Shown here: positions 33,227 through 44,599 of the stretch, one piece after another
Layout: every line of letters starts with the position of its first letter
Position numbering within the stretch: position 1 is the stretch's first letter
From: Gnetum montanum
Taxonomy: Eukaryota; Streptophyta; Gnetopsida; Gnetales; Gnetaceae
Direction: 5' to 3'
Assembly (NCBI GenBank): GCA_015680685.1
Contig: MNCI01000885.1
Location: forward strand, 332,586-396,585
Length of the DNA: 64,000 nt
Translations under genes and position numbers: made by a program
The notes under the pieces: model-generated
What the model was told of the DNA's origin: nothing
The model's input: only the letters and a program-made list of their open reading frames with translations
The model's database searches: none

Positions 33227-35250
33227 TTTTTTCTTTTTTGGAAAAATTCGAGCTAATTGTATTCCCGAAAAGAAGGCTATACATCAGTACAATGCAGGCC
33301 AGAGCAGCTAGCCCCACATCGGTCGTGGACCCCAATATTGGACCCCTCGTGGACCATACCCACCATGGTCATCACCATCGGTGGCCTGCAAGCCCCACAC
33401 CCAGTCCCCTATCCAGAACCCTAGACCGACTAGGGTAGCCCCAGGCCCCCAGGCCCCCCCCCCCGCCCCACGTTAGTGGTTGGGTGGCGGTGTTTAGAGC
33501 CCCTACTTTCTTCAAAGGTTTGCAGTCCCGAAATCAGCTCCCTCAGGCCCACTGCCAGCTGCCTTCGGTTCTCCTCGATTAATTTGGCAATGCCTGTCAT
33601 GTGATTTCTTATAACGTTTTCGATCCAGAGCAGCATTTGGCTGAATTGTTGCAAGGGGGCGGCGGAATGTCTAGAAGCTCTCCCTCGATGTTGTTGTTGG
33701 GCCCATCGTTTCCAGTAGATGTGGCACTTCATGGGACCTGTGGCAGCACGTCCCGCATGCCCCCGGTCTCCTGTGGGTCCCCGAGGAGCATGACCGAACC
33801 AGAGACCACGGCTCTCCCCTCCTGGGAACCAAGCCACTACCGTCATCGTTGGTACCCCTACTCCAGTTGAGGCTGTGGCCGAAGCATTGAGATCTGGGTG
33901 CTAGCCTGCCAGAGGGCACAGATCACCCCAGGGTATCTGTCGGGGCACCGGCATTGTAAGGATGCCCAGAGAAATTGTGCAAGGTTGACGAGAGCCTTGG
34001 CGTGCATTCTCTAGAGGAACATAAAATGTATCCCATAGAGCTTGTGATGCTAGCCCAACTGGATGAAACTACATTCCACCAGCATCTCCATGGCGCTCCA
34101 CTCAGCTAGGAGGGTTGTCCCCCGAATGTGCCTGCTTGCTGTCCAGGGAATGGGACCAGGGAAGAAATCGACCACAGCGGCCTGGGAGCCCGCGACCAGT
34201 GGTATCCAATCCCCCATGGCAAGCACAACAATCATCATGGCCAGAGCCTCAACAATTACCAGGATCTAGCGTCCCCTGAACATGGTGGTCTCCCCTCTCC
34301 AGTTTGTATAAAATGGCTGAACGTCAAGCTTCGGGTTGGCCGCGATGTGCTGCACCATAGTGGTCCATCCCATCCACACGACCCAATGCCATAACTCTGG
34401 TTGCTGTTGGAGTTCAGTAGCGGGTAGCTCAAGGAAGGCTCTCGTACCCATGACCTCTATTATTTCTCCCCAGAACTTGCGAAATTGGAAGGCCAGCACA
34501 GTCGGTTGGGGAAGATCCATGCCTTTAAAGACCCAATCATTTGTGGCGCACCAAAGGGTCCACAGCACTACCAGGGTCGGCAAGTTTCCCGAGTACTCAA
34601 GAGGGGGGAGGCCAACCATATGCCATAAGTTCCTGACCATGTGGCATCCATGCATAAAATGCTAGAGCGTCTTGGTGCACTGATTGCACAACGGGTAGGT
34701 GGTATCAATGACCATGCCATGTGCTCTTAGTCGCTCACTAATAGGAAGCACCTAATGCATTATGAGCCACCCGAAGGTTTTGATTTTTTCGGGTAAGATG
34801 CCTTTCCAGAGGTGCATCCATCGGGGGTCTACTAGGAGGTGGTCCTAGAGCAGCCATCGGAGGTGTAGGGTTACCTCAGTTGCATTCGTGAGTGTGCTCA
34901 CATGCGTGCACAACTGGTGCCACACTAGGGAATCCATCCTTGCTACCACCTAGGGACAGTATTTTTGGAGCGTGATCTGCACCCATTGGGGTGGGTCGTC
35001 TGCCATCAGAGAAAATCGACGTAGGAGTCTCTGCCTACCCATTGCAACTTCCACTGCAAACAACAGAATGCCCACACCCCCCGCTAGTCGAGGATCCACC
35101 GTCGTGTCCCAGGACACCAAATACATTTGTGGCCCACCCCTGCCCCTCGACCATACGAAATCCTGCATGATCGCATCAATTTTCTGCATGACTTCGGAAG
35201 GAGGGGTGGCCATGGACGCCGCGAATCTCGTTGTGGCAGCCAACACTATG
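33227..35250 (-). mobile_element. 5'-truncated L1 LINE (copy C) with 17-bp target duplication
   Basis: GATTCTACATCTAGTTT occurs at 33,210-33,226 and 35,250-35,266. The 3' end on the minus strand is an A-rich tail (33,224-33,240). The 5' end is truncated inside the region after reverse transcriptase. It is homologous to copy B over its whole 3' part. It sits inside copy 2 of the non-L1 LINE, so it is the younger insertion. Confidence 0.95.
34266..35246 (-). pseudogene. C-terminal part of L1 ORF2 (copy C)
   Basis: The first block (35,246-34,950) reads ASMATPPSEVMQKIDAIMQD, FVWSRG and RLAGGVGILLFAVEVAMGRQ, the region after the reverse transcriptase in plant L1. The next (34,800-34,266) reads KGILPEKIKTFGWLIMH, CNQCTKTL, HGCHMVRNLWHMVGLPPLEY and VLWTLWCATNDWVFKG, the zinc-binding domain. 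Stops and a frame change lie between 34,950 and 34,655. The homologous block in copy B is 22,545-22,120. Confidence 0.85.
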
Positions 35251-35929
35251 ATTCTACATCTAGTTTATTACATCTGATATGGTGTAAATAAAATTGCCTC
35301 TTACTTTCCACATTAGACCACATCTATGTTAACATGTTCTGCCTAACAAGTTGGTGCATATGCTTAGGATTTTGTTGTGTCCTCCCAAAAGATATTCCAT
35401 TTTCTCAACCATTGCACCCTTGAAAATACCAACCATAGTCTCACAAATTCTCAAGACTTTCTTTAGAGAATTTGTCATGCCTTGAGATATGAAAGCTATA
35501 AGTGTATGTAATGAATTGGCACAAACTTTTTACTTTTAAAGATAATAAATCACATTCACATAATAACATTGTGATAGGTGTTTGCATCTTCACCTTTAAC
35601 TTAGTGGGGAGAAAAGTTTTTTACACTCTTTCAATATCTTTCTAAAGTTTAACACTAAGTGCAAGTCCCCAAAGAACACATCCATATAATGCAGTAAGAT
35701 ATATGATAATCTAAAAAATTTATTTTCTAACCTTCCAATCTCAGACGTCTAAATCCTTGTACTTATTTCTAAAAGCATATAGAACCTTGAAACTTTGCAC
35801 TATTTTTTCTTTGATGCACTTCCCCCACATGTAATTGTTCATATAAATGAGATCTAAATATTGAAAAGAATTTACCATTTGCACATTAGTACCTCTAAAA
35901 TATAAGTTATGACAATTATTTATGATACC

Positions 35930-36300
35930 CCAATCATCAATTTGGTTTTTTCCATACTTGAAGATTAGATGAACAACAATAATTTTCTAAAATTTGGAAT
36001 ATATTTTGTATACCTTCTATAGTAGTGGAGATCAAGGTAGCATCATTTTCATATTTAAAAAATCACTATTTTATATCCAATTTTGATAGCATGACTATCT
36101 TGCCCACTACATAACCATACTTGCATTTCATCCATAAAGATACAAAAAAGAGTTGGAGCAAGTAGAAAACCTTGCTTAGCTCCAATTTTACTATAGAATT
36201 GAACCTTTTTTTCTAAATTACTATCTATAATTTCAATAATCACTTTCTCATACAATCTTTGAGTTGCTACAATGGCCCCACTATGAATACTAAAAAAATA
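35930..36300 (-). pseudogene. Reverse transcriptase remnant of the non-L1 LINE (copy 2)
   Basis: The minus strand reads KVQFYSKIGAKQGFLLAPTL then FCIFMDEMQVWL, the QG-x2-L-x-PTLF motif. After a frame change, YENDATLISTTIEG stands where YADD would be, so the catalytic box is damaged. Further downstream (35,900-35,300), broken frames show ALYGCVLWG and KDIERV, as in the YGxEVWG and EIEKIQ motifs seen after non-L1 reverse transcriptases in some plants. Upstream sequence is lost near 36,310. Confidence 0.65.
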
Positions 36301-36310
36301 TAAAGTTTGA

Positions 36311-36929
36311 TTTTAAATTGCTATTTTTCAAGGATGTGAAATTTTGTGTCCACTTTCTTTTCTTTATCTTCCTTATCTCTTTAGCCCTCAAAATTGCTTT
36401 ACATTTGAGCTAAAATTATACTTAACAAGAAAATACAAGTGTTCCTTATTCAAAGTAACTACAAATAAATTTAAATATGCACATATGTAGCACTTTTACT
36501 GAATCTAAAATTAATTTCATGATCTATTTTGAACCTCTCATTTACAATAAGATTTCCATATATTAGTAGTTTTATTTTAATGTGTAACTTTGACCTAGTT
36601 GTGAAATTTCCATACATCAACTAGATTTCTATATATATTAGTAGATTCCATCTAAAAGAAAAGTTAATTAGATGGAATCATTTTGATCATTCTTCAAAAA
36701 TATTAATTTGAATCAACAAAATAAAAAAGAAAACTCACATTCAGAGGGGAAAATGATTAAACTCACAACCTTCATTTCGAAATTTAAGTATTTTATCATA
36801 AGATCATAGATTTTATTACATAAATTTTTTGTTTTTAATCTATCTAAGCCATAGTCCTATTGTTATTTAGAAAATGATAAGATCAATGTAAAAATAATAA
36901 AATGGAATAAAGTTTTATTAGGTCCAAAG
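36311..36929. other. AT-rich unassigned DNA
   Basis: No open frame or repeat partner was noticed. Confidence 0.5.
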
Positions 36930-37385
36930 ACCCATAGGATCTATTAGACAAATATTACATTTTTATGAAAAATAAAGATAGACTCTACAAATTGACCAAG
37001 TACCAATGGGGCATCAAAAACAAATCATATAGGCCTTTTGTTGTAACATTATAATGCTGTCTCAAAAGGATAGTCATAGAATAAGAAAGAAATGCATGTA
37101 AGTGATATTGAATGGCTCTTAATATGGACAACCTACAAATGCACTCTTCTTAGGAGAGTTAAACCTATCTTTCACTTTTAATTCTAAAATGATGAGAACT
37201 TAAGTGAAACTTGGTAATAGCATTTCGATACTTGATGGGAATATTAACTCAGAGATAGTGAGCTTCTATATCTAGTTAATTAGATCTAATGTGATGTAAA
37301 TAAAATTGCCTCTTTTCTTCTGCATTAGTCCATATTTGTGTTAAAACTTTCTACTTGACTATTTGGCTAATATGCTAATAAAAAC
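36930..37385 (-). mobile_element. Non-L1 LINE 3' fragment (copy 3)
   Basis: It aligns with 32,925-33,226 joined to 35,267-35,360: CATAGGATCTATTRGA, AATCATATAGGC, TCTAARATGATGARAACTTA and GTGTAAATAAAATTGCCTC-like strings are shared in order. It spans the point where copy C interrupts copy 2, and so shows the uninterrupted structure. No coding part is present. Confidence 0.8.
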
Positions 37386-37599
37386 ATATCAAAGGAGATT
37401 GTAGGTAATGTCATGCTTGCACATTCATTTACTTGTATGTAAATGTCTCAACATGCATGTATATGTAAAGGAACATGTGTAAGCATAATAAGAAAACTAA
37501 GTGTGAATAGCTCACAATGTCAATAGTTTAATATTGATTATAAAGCTTGTTTTTCCAAAGAATTAAGTGATAATTTGAGCTACCTCTCATTAAATAAAA

Positions 37600-37870
37600 T
37601 TTTCCATGACATTTGTTAAGTCTTCAATTTTATGTTGAGTAATTGGCGTAGCTATTACATACCTATAATAATTGCCATGATGATAATTATTTATTTTCTA
37701 TGACAATGCATAGCTAACTCATAATTAACATGGCAATGGTTGACCCTTAAATTTTTTGTTAGCAATTGGCTGACCTATTACATACCCTTAATAATTTTGG
37801 TGGAACTGTTCATCCTTTGGCTTAGCTCTATAATGATAGTTGCTTTCTGTGACAAAGCTTAACTAGATAT
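37600..37870. repeat. Diverged ~130-bp tandem duplication
   Basis: AATTGGCGTAGCTATTACAT at about 37,641 and AATTGGCTGACCTATTACAT at about 37,764 head two similar blocks. Both continue with ATAATTNNNG and a TNTRTGACAANG block. The rest of 37,386-37,980 holds nothing recognised. Confidence 0.65.
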
Positions 37871-37980
37871 ACGAAGGTAAGATTAAAAGATATATTTAAA
37901 AATGAAAACAAGTGTAATATTTTCTATAATAGTTCCCTCGAAAAGGTTCATGTTTGGGCCAGTGTTATAACGATGATTAT

Positions 37981-38864
37981 TGATGAGTCATTCCTAGTTG
38001 TTGCCCTCATCAATGCATCTCAACCTACCTTGACAAGGCCTTGCCGACGTAGTGTTTATGTGTTGCCTATAAATATGCATCTACCAACCACATTTATGGC
38101 AATCTAGATTTCAGTAGTACCAAGGCTCTTGCATTTTTTCTATTCAAAATTTAGAATTTTTCCCTCAGTGCCCATAGTAGGAGTCATTGAGTGTACAAAT
38201 CTTTATTAAAGCATTATTGCACTTGAGCACAATAATGTGTGTGGAAATAAAGATGAGCTTTCTAATAAACCTTGCAACACTTTGGATAGATTAGTTATTT
38301 TATTCATGCATTTTTCATTTTCAATTATTTATTAAATGTTTTTCAATTAGTTATCAAATATTTTTCAATTATTAAATTAATAAGATAATTAAAGGAGATA
38401 GATTACGCACATAAGTACAATCTCTTTGAGCATAACATGTATTCGCTTGGTAATCCCAACAACATTATTACTTGGTACACCTAGTAGCATAGCGCTTGAT
38501 CACCCAATAGTGGATACGTGGGTTTAGGACATCCACAAAAAGTGGGAATGGATACTTATGTTAGGATTAATTAAATGTTAGTAAATTAGTTAATTTAGAT
38601 TAGTTAATCAAATTACTTTTGTCTACATTTGAACACCTACTTATAAAACACAAAATGATAGAAATAGGATAACCTAGTTACACTTAACCATACCAACAAA
38701 CATCACAAGTGTAATTAGGAAGAAAATGATTAACCTTAAGGTTATATTCACTTCCTAAAGGGCTAGTGCACTAGAAACAATAAAGTCCATGGAATTTGAC
38801 TAGATCACACATGAATGCTTTGTGATTCGTATGGTTAGGCGTAGGGGTACCTCGCTGCTCATCA
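37981..38864 (+). repeat. 5' LTR of element E
   Basis: This 884-bp LTR starts TGATGAG and ends CTCATCA. TATAAATA lies at 38,068. The U5 end (GTAGGGGTACCTCGC then TGCTCATCA) matches that of elements D and F, while U3 differs. Conserved GCCCATAGTAGGAGTCATTG lies at about 38,171. Confidence 0.95.
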
Positions 38865-38884
38865 TTGGCACCATTTCTAGGAAC
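38865..38884 (+). other. Decayed tRNA-Asp primer site (element E)
   Basis: TTGGCACCATTTCTAGGAAC sits directly after the LTR and still resembles the tRNA-Asp complement. Confidence 0.7.
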
Positions 38885-39018
38885 TTTTGTTTGTGGAACG
38901 TGTACTATTTAGGTCTAAGCGAATATCATTAATATCATTGTACAAACCTAAAGGTCCATATCATTCCCACTATACATAAAATTATAAAATCACACTAACA
39001 ATTTCATTTTATTTTTCA

Positions 39019-41480
39019 AAATCTCTTCTTCTTCTCGCAAGCCTAAAGATACTAAACCACTGATCCCATAAGAATGCAAGGTGGTATACACTCATCTAGA
39101 TGAGTTTGTGTCAAATTTCACCTTCATCCTACATTAGGATGAACAAATGTAATGACATGATATAGAGGGCAACATCATCTTGGCCCCCGATAGATCTCTG
39201 TTTGGAATACTATTTAAAACCCTTAAGAAGGTGGGCATAGTAGATCTTCATGAGGAGTACATTGTGGAAAGATACGACACTTAGAGCTATTGTCCCACTA
39301 GAACACAACATAAAAGAGATAAATGTCAGGAGAAACTCCATGAAACTACAAAGGGGAAACATTATACTAACTCCTTGTTCCTACTAGATCAGGAGGACAA
39401 TGAGGATCCTTCCTTGGAAGGTTTTCAACATGAAGATTCTCCACCCCCTACTACTAATGACAAAGGTGTGAACCTGACCGTATGATTGACTATTCATAAA
39501 CTAGGGTTAGGAAAGAGTGATATCCAAGGTAGGAACTTGAGTAAACATCACAAAAACAAGAGATCTAAGGATGGTAATCATAATAAGCATAAGATTGATG
39601 GTAGACACGGCGATGGTAGTGGCAGTCCATCTTCCTCTTCATTCTTTTCATTTGATCTATACATTCCTCTTCATTTGATGGTTCTCATGGAAGTCATCAT
39701 CGAAACAACTATGATGAAGGTGATCGATGAAATAACAATGACTATGAAGGCCATCAAAATCAAAGAGGTAGTCAAAATCGTGATCGATGTCATCAACATA
39801 GCAATGATAATGAACCTTTATTGGTGACTCGCAGTATGCTCAACATTGTAGAGGTAGTGAAAATCCTAGCTAGGCATATGAAGGATAGTCAAATTAAGTG
39901 CCTAGATATGAACAATATCCCAAGATTTGAGGGGGAATATAATTCTAATCTGCAAACACATCTACAAGCTTTTCAAGATGCCTATGCCTTACCAAACATA
40001 GATAACGAGTGGTAGAAACTCAAGCTTTTTCCAAGGACACTCATTAAGGAAGCTAAAAGTTAGTAACAATTGTTAGAGATGAAATTTATCCAAAGATGGA
40101 GTACCATGTTAGAACTATTTAATGACAAATATCACAAATATTCTAGAGTGTCTAATCTGAGAAGGCAATCCAAGGCTAGAAACATGGAGCACATGAAACC
40201 TTAGATGTTGCCATGGGCTGATACTATTCACTCCTACATCAATGCCTTGGCCATGGTTACTTTCAAAGGGAACAACTTCGCCACATCATAGATGGGCTCA
40301 AAGTAGAAACAAGAGGAACCCTTGGATGTATGCCTAAGGAAGATTGTCTAAAATGAGAGCTCATCAAATCCAAAGGTTAATTAAGCAAGTAGAAAAAGAA
40401 GAAGGTGAGCTATGAAAAATAAAATGTGTTGAAGAATCTAATAGGGACTCTTCCATTAGAAAACAAGAGGTCTGATTTAGTGACATGGAGGAGTCACCAC
40501 TTGATGAAGTGGTGAACAAAAAGACCTTACCTATCCAAACATCTATTTCTAATATTTCAGCCATGGTTGACAAGTTATGGGACTCTTTGGATGAAAAGTT
40601 TCAAATCGCTTTAAAAATTTCTTAAGAATCCAAAGAGAAAAATAGTGATTATAATTGCAGGAGGTGAAAAGAAGCTAAACATGCCTACCAAAGAGGTAAG
40701 GGCAAAGCTGCTATAGTAGAGGAAGTTGTGGAGTCTGACTCTAATGATGAAACTAAATGTGACATCTATCAATGTGAACATCCAAAGGGATGTTGCCCTA
40801 TGATGTCACACTTATAAGAGTCTAGAGTGTATGCATTGAATTCTTGCCTAGCACATAGGCAAGCTCCAAGATGATTGCCTTACCCTCAAGGAAGTCCAAG
40901 ATAGTTCAACCAGCAACAACAAGCTTAGTACCCAAGTGGAGCTCCTCCAAAACTATACGAACAATACCAATAGTGGTATCAACCACAATTGTGGAGAATG
41001 CCATCGCCAAGGTAGTAGTACCCTTATGGGCAACTAGATCCATATGGGTACTATGTTTAGTAACCCATCTCCCCTAGGAGTTCTACAAGTCATGCATCAT
41101 TCTAGCATCACAATTATCTTCCAAAGTACCACCGAACACATTTACCATTTACTTGAGGAAAAAACCCATATCCATATTCTTATCATCCTCCTTATCTCTC
41201 TACACCTACAGCTTCACATTCAACTCAGTTACCTCTTGCTCCATCCATGCAGGGTGAAATTCCTTCACAACCACAACAAAAAAATGCTACAAGGGCTATA
41301 CACTCACAACCAATTTTTCAACCAAGTGGTTTGGATAATAAATTAAAGAAATGACCTTTCTTCTAGCCTAGTAGTCCTCTCCAACCCTCACAACCTACTC
41401 TAGCAATCGTCCTACATCTCCAGCGCCCTCATCCTTTACATCAAATACTTTTAAGTTCCCTTCAAACCAAGTTCCACCTA
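39019..41480 (+). pseudogene. gag: gag of element E
   Basis: The N-terminal part reads EFVSNFTFILH, GNIILAPDRSLFGIL and VDLHEEYIVERYDT, as in elements D and F. The core at 39,900-40,200 reads NNIPRFEGEYNSNLQTHLQA, LKLFPRTLIKEAKS and QRWSTMLELFNDKY. CDIYQCEHPKGCCPMMSHL lies at about 40,758-40,815. A Pro/Gln/Tyr-rich tail follows (LPYPQGSPR, YPSGAPP, YPYGQLDPYGYYV). Frames change between 39,820 and 40,500 and stops are frequent. Region 39,486-39,827 in another frame is likely the His/Asp-rich linker. Confidence 0.8.
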
Positions 41481-41494
41481 GGATCCACACTGTA

Positions 41495-42090
41495 ATGGTA
41501 ACTTATGTTGTTTCTAACTGGATTAAGACTGACAATCATCCTACAAAAAGATCTAACCTAGGAATTCCACTCATCTATCTACAAATTTCTAGACAAGATC
41601 CATGCAAAGCTCTTCTTAACTCTAGTCCTAAAGTTAACCTCATGTCCCATGATATGTACAAGGCCTGGAACCTATCATGTCTTAAGAAGAGCAACATTTG
41701 TTTAGAATTAGCATATCAGTCAATTATTATCAATTTGGGATTTGTAGAGGGCATTGTGATCATAGTCTATGGGTGGTCCTATCTTGCTAATTTTCTAGTA
41801 ATCAAGGTGGACAACTACAAAAGTAACTTCCCCATCATTATGGGAATGTCTTGGTTAAGCACGGCTAATGTGCAAATGGAAATAAGGAACCTATGCTTAG
41901 AAATATCCAAGGAAAATGAGCTAGGAAAAATTGAGAAGAAGCATACTCTATGCATCATGGATAGTGATAATAGGTGCAATTGTGTGCAAAATATTTGGTC
42001 CATCATGAGCACATATATTAAGGCACGCAATCAGTGTGCACAAGAAATTAATATTCATTGGTGTTTGTTAGCAGCCACAAAGTAGGGGGG
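41495..42090 (+). pseudogene. Protease of element E
   Basis: An open frame of 196 residues reads IPLIYLQIS, KALLNSSPKVNLMSHDMYKA, LVIKVDNYKSNFPIIMG and MSWLSTANVQMEIRN. The active-site loop D-S-G has become N-S-S, so catalysis is lost. A second frame at 42,102-42,383 leads toward the reverse transcriptase with NAKLAPEQKE. Confidence 0.78.
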
Positions 42091-42389
42091 GCACCCAATG
42101 GTTGATAGCTAATTCAGATAGTAGCACAATATGCTTGGAGCCAACTAAGAGTCTAACATGTGCATATGTTGAAGGCATGAACAAAATTGAACAAGTTCAT
42201 TCCCAACTCTCTAATGAAGATGATGATACCTATTGGGGAGAGTTGGAAATCCCTAATCACTTCAAGCAGAAGCCCTTAGAACTAAAAGCTTTACTAGCTC
42301 GTGTGGAGTATGCATTTCTAAAGAATGGTAAAAAGGTCATCATTAATGCCAAACTTGCCCCTGAACAAAAAGAAAGTTGTTGAAAGTAG

Positions 42390-43215
42390 TGAATAAATGG
42401 TCAACAACCTTTATGAATGACTTCTTCACCTATGGAGCTACCTTTGAGCAAGCCTTGGATTGACTTGAGCAAGTACTAAAGAGATGTGTAGAGACAAATG
42501 TACAGTTCAATTGGCAAAAGAGCCATCTCATGGTCCAAGAAGAGATTGTGCTAGGACACTAAATTTCACAAAAAGGGATTGAGGTAGGCTCAAAAAAGAT
42601 AAGGGTCATCCAAGGAATGACATGCCAACTAGAGACCATTAAAGATGTTTGGTTATTCCTTGGACATACTAGTTACTACTGGTGATTTATTGTAAATTTC
42701 TCTAAGATTGCAAAGCCATTGGTAGAACTTACAAATAAGGATGCACCTTTCATTTGGACAAAGGAATGTGAACATGCATGCTAATAATTGAAAGAGAAAC
42801 TTGCAGAAACACTAATCCTATGGACACCAGATTGGTCCAAACCATTCCATATCATGATATATGCATCTAACTATGCTTTGGGAGTAGTGCTCACATAGAT
42901 GGATGATAAGAAACGTTCATATTATATCCATTGCCTCAGTAGAAGCATTGTGGGGGCATAGTTGAATTACACCACCATGGAAAAAGAATTAATGGCAATG
43001 GTGTATGCATTAGAAAAGTTTAGCCATTATGTGCTAGGTTATAAGATATTTGTACATACAAACTGTAGTGCAATTTGCTTCCTCATGAATAAGTTGACAG
43101 TGATCCCTCGTCTTATACAATGGCTTGTGATCTTGCAGGAATTCAATCTTACTATGGTAGATCAAAAAGAGACCGAGAATGTGGTTGCTAACCACCTCTC
43201 TCGCTTAAGATGAAA
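42390..43215 (+). pseudogene. pol: Partial reverse transcriptase and RNase H of element E
   Basis: After APEQKE the sequence jumps to TTFMNDFFTYGATFEQALD. The fingers and motif A are missing, about 200 residues compared with the family, and the FMDDF catalytic box reads FMNDF. The rest is recognisable: [69 protein letters not shown], then RNase H with IYASNYALGVVL, NYTTMEKELMAMVYALEKF and VHTNCSAICFLMNK. This pattern is close to Athila pol. Confidence 0.88.
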
Positions 43216-43439
43216 TAATAAAGAGGAGGAGAGCCCACTCTCTGATCAATTTCTAGACAAACTCCTGTTTATTGGAGTAATAAATGAACAAACACTTGAA
43301 AAACAAATATGGTTTCATGGCATCCTCACATATCTTCTCACTCAAGAGATGCCACAAGACCTGGATTTTAGGGAAAAGTAACATATCCTTCATTAGGTCA
43401 AATACTTCATGGAAATCAATGGACACCTTTACAATGTGT

Positions 43440-44580
43440 GTATCGATGGCCTGATCCATTGGTATGTCCTTGATGAAGATCAACTACGTGTTCTCTAGGA
43501 TGCTCATGAAGGATCATGTAGAGGCTACTATGCAGAGAGATGCACGGTCATAAAAATCCTAATGGTAGGATACTATTGGCCCATAATCTTTAAGGATGCC
43601 CACTAGTTTGACAAGTCTTGTGAATGTTGTCAACATGATGGGGGGATGACTACTCGCATGGAAGGTCCTCAATAGTGGATTCAACCACTAGAACCTTTTG
43701 ACATATGGGGCATTAACTTCATGGGTCCCATCACAACCATGTCTAGCGAGAAAGTGTATGTTATATTTGTAGTTGACTACTACATAAAATGGGTAGAAGC
43801 AGCAACTATTACTGATTGTACATCATCCACTACTACCAAATTTATACAACAAAATATTGTGAATAGGTTTGGGGTGCCATGTTCACTAATTTCTGATAAG
43901 GGAACTCATTTCTCCGGTGCCATATTTAGAAAATTAATGCAAAACTTGGGGGTAGAACATAAATTAACAACACCTTACCACATCTAAGACAACAATCAAG
44001 CAGAGGTAACCAAGTGGGAGATTACAAAAATACTAACGTGAACCATTAGCAAATATAGGAAGGACTAGAGTACAAAACTTAATGATGCTCTGTAGGGTTA
44101 TCATTTAACTTGGAAACTTCCTATTGGATATTCTTCCTATGAGTTAGTGTACGGAAAACTTCCAATGCTTCCAATTCAATCCAAGATCTGTACACTCTCA
44201 ATAGCATATGATCTAAATCTTGACCTAAGTTGAGGATAGAAGGAAAGATTGATCTATTTGAATGTGCTAGATGAAAATGACTTAGTGGCCCTATCCTTGA
44301 ATGAGGTGAACAAGGCATTCAACAAGCAACATCATGACCTTAGAATTTGGAAAGTAAACTTCAACCAAGAGATAAGGTTCTTTACTGGAACCCCACACAT
44401 ATACCCCAAAAGAAAAAATTTCAAAGATTGTGGGAGGGACCTTATATAATTGATCAAACCTTTTCCTCTAGGGCCATTATAATTCACAAACCTGATAGCC
44501 CAAATAAAAAGTAGTTTGTCAATATCCAACAAGTCAGACCTTTTCTAGAACCAAGACTAACTAGTGTAACTACCACCTTA
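43440..44580 (+). pseudogene. pol: Integrase of element E
   Basis: The zinc region reads AHEGSCRGYYAERCT (second His replaced by Tyr), then SCECCQHDGG. The core reads FDIWGINFMGPI, KWVEAATITDCT, RFGVPCSLISDKGTHF and, after a stop, DNNQAEVTKWE. The C-terminal part reads GYHLTWKLPIGYSSYELVYG, LPMLPIQSK and HDLRIWKVNFNQ. The order and motifs match plant Ty3 integrases. Stops are spread throughout. Confidence 0.88.
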
Positions 44581-44599
44581 ATAGATGGACAACCATGTT

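Larger units (their letters stand above)
32925..36310 (-). mobile_element. Non-L1 LINE (copy 2), split by L1 copy C
   Basis: On the minus strand a reverse transcriptase part (36,255-35,930) is followed by a long downstream region ending near 32,925. The element is interrupted at 33,227-35,250 by an L1. Fragments at 17,745, 36,930 and 52,815 share its 3' part. The clade is not L1: the motif around QGxxLxPTLFxxxxDEM differs from the plant L1 pattern. Placement near CR1/L2-like clades is tentative. Confidence 0.7.
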
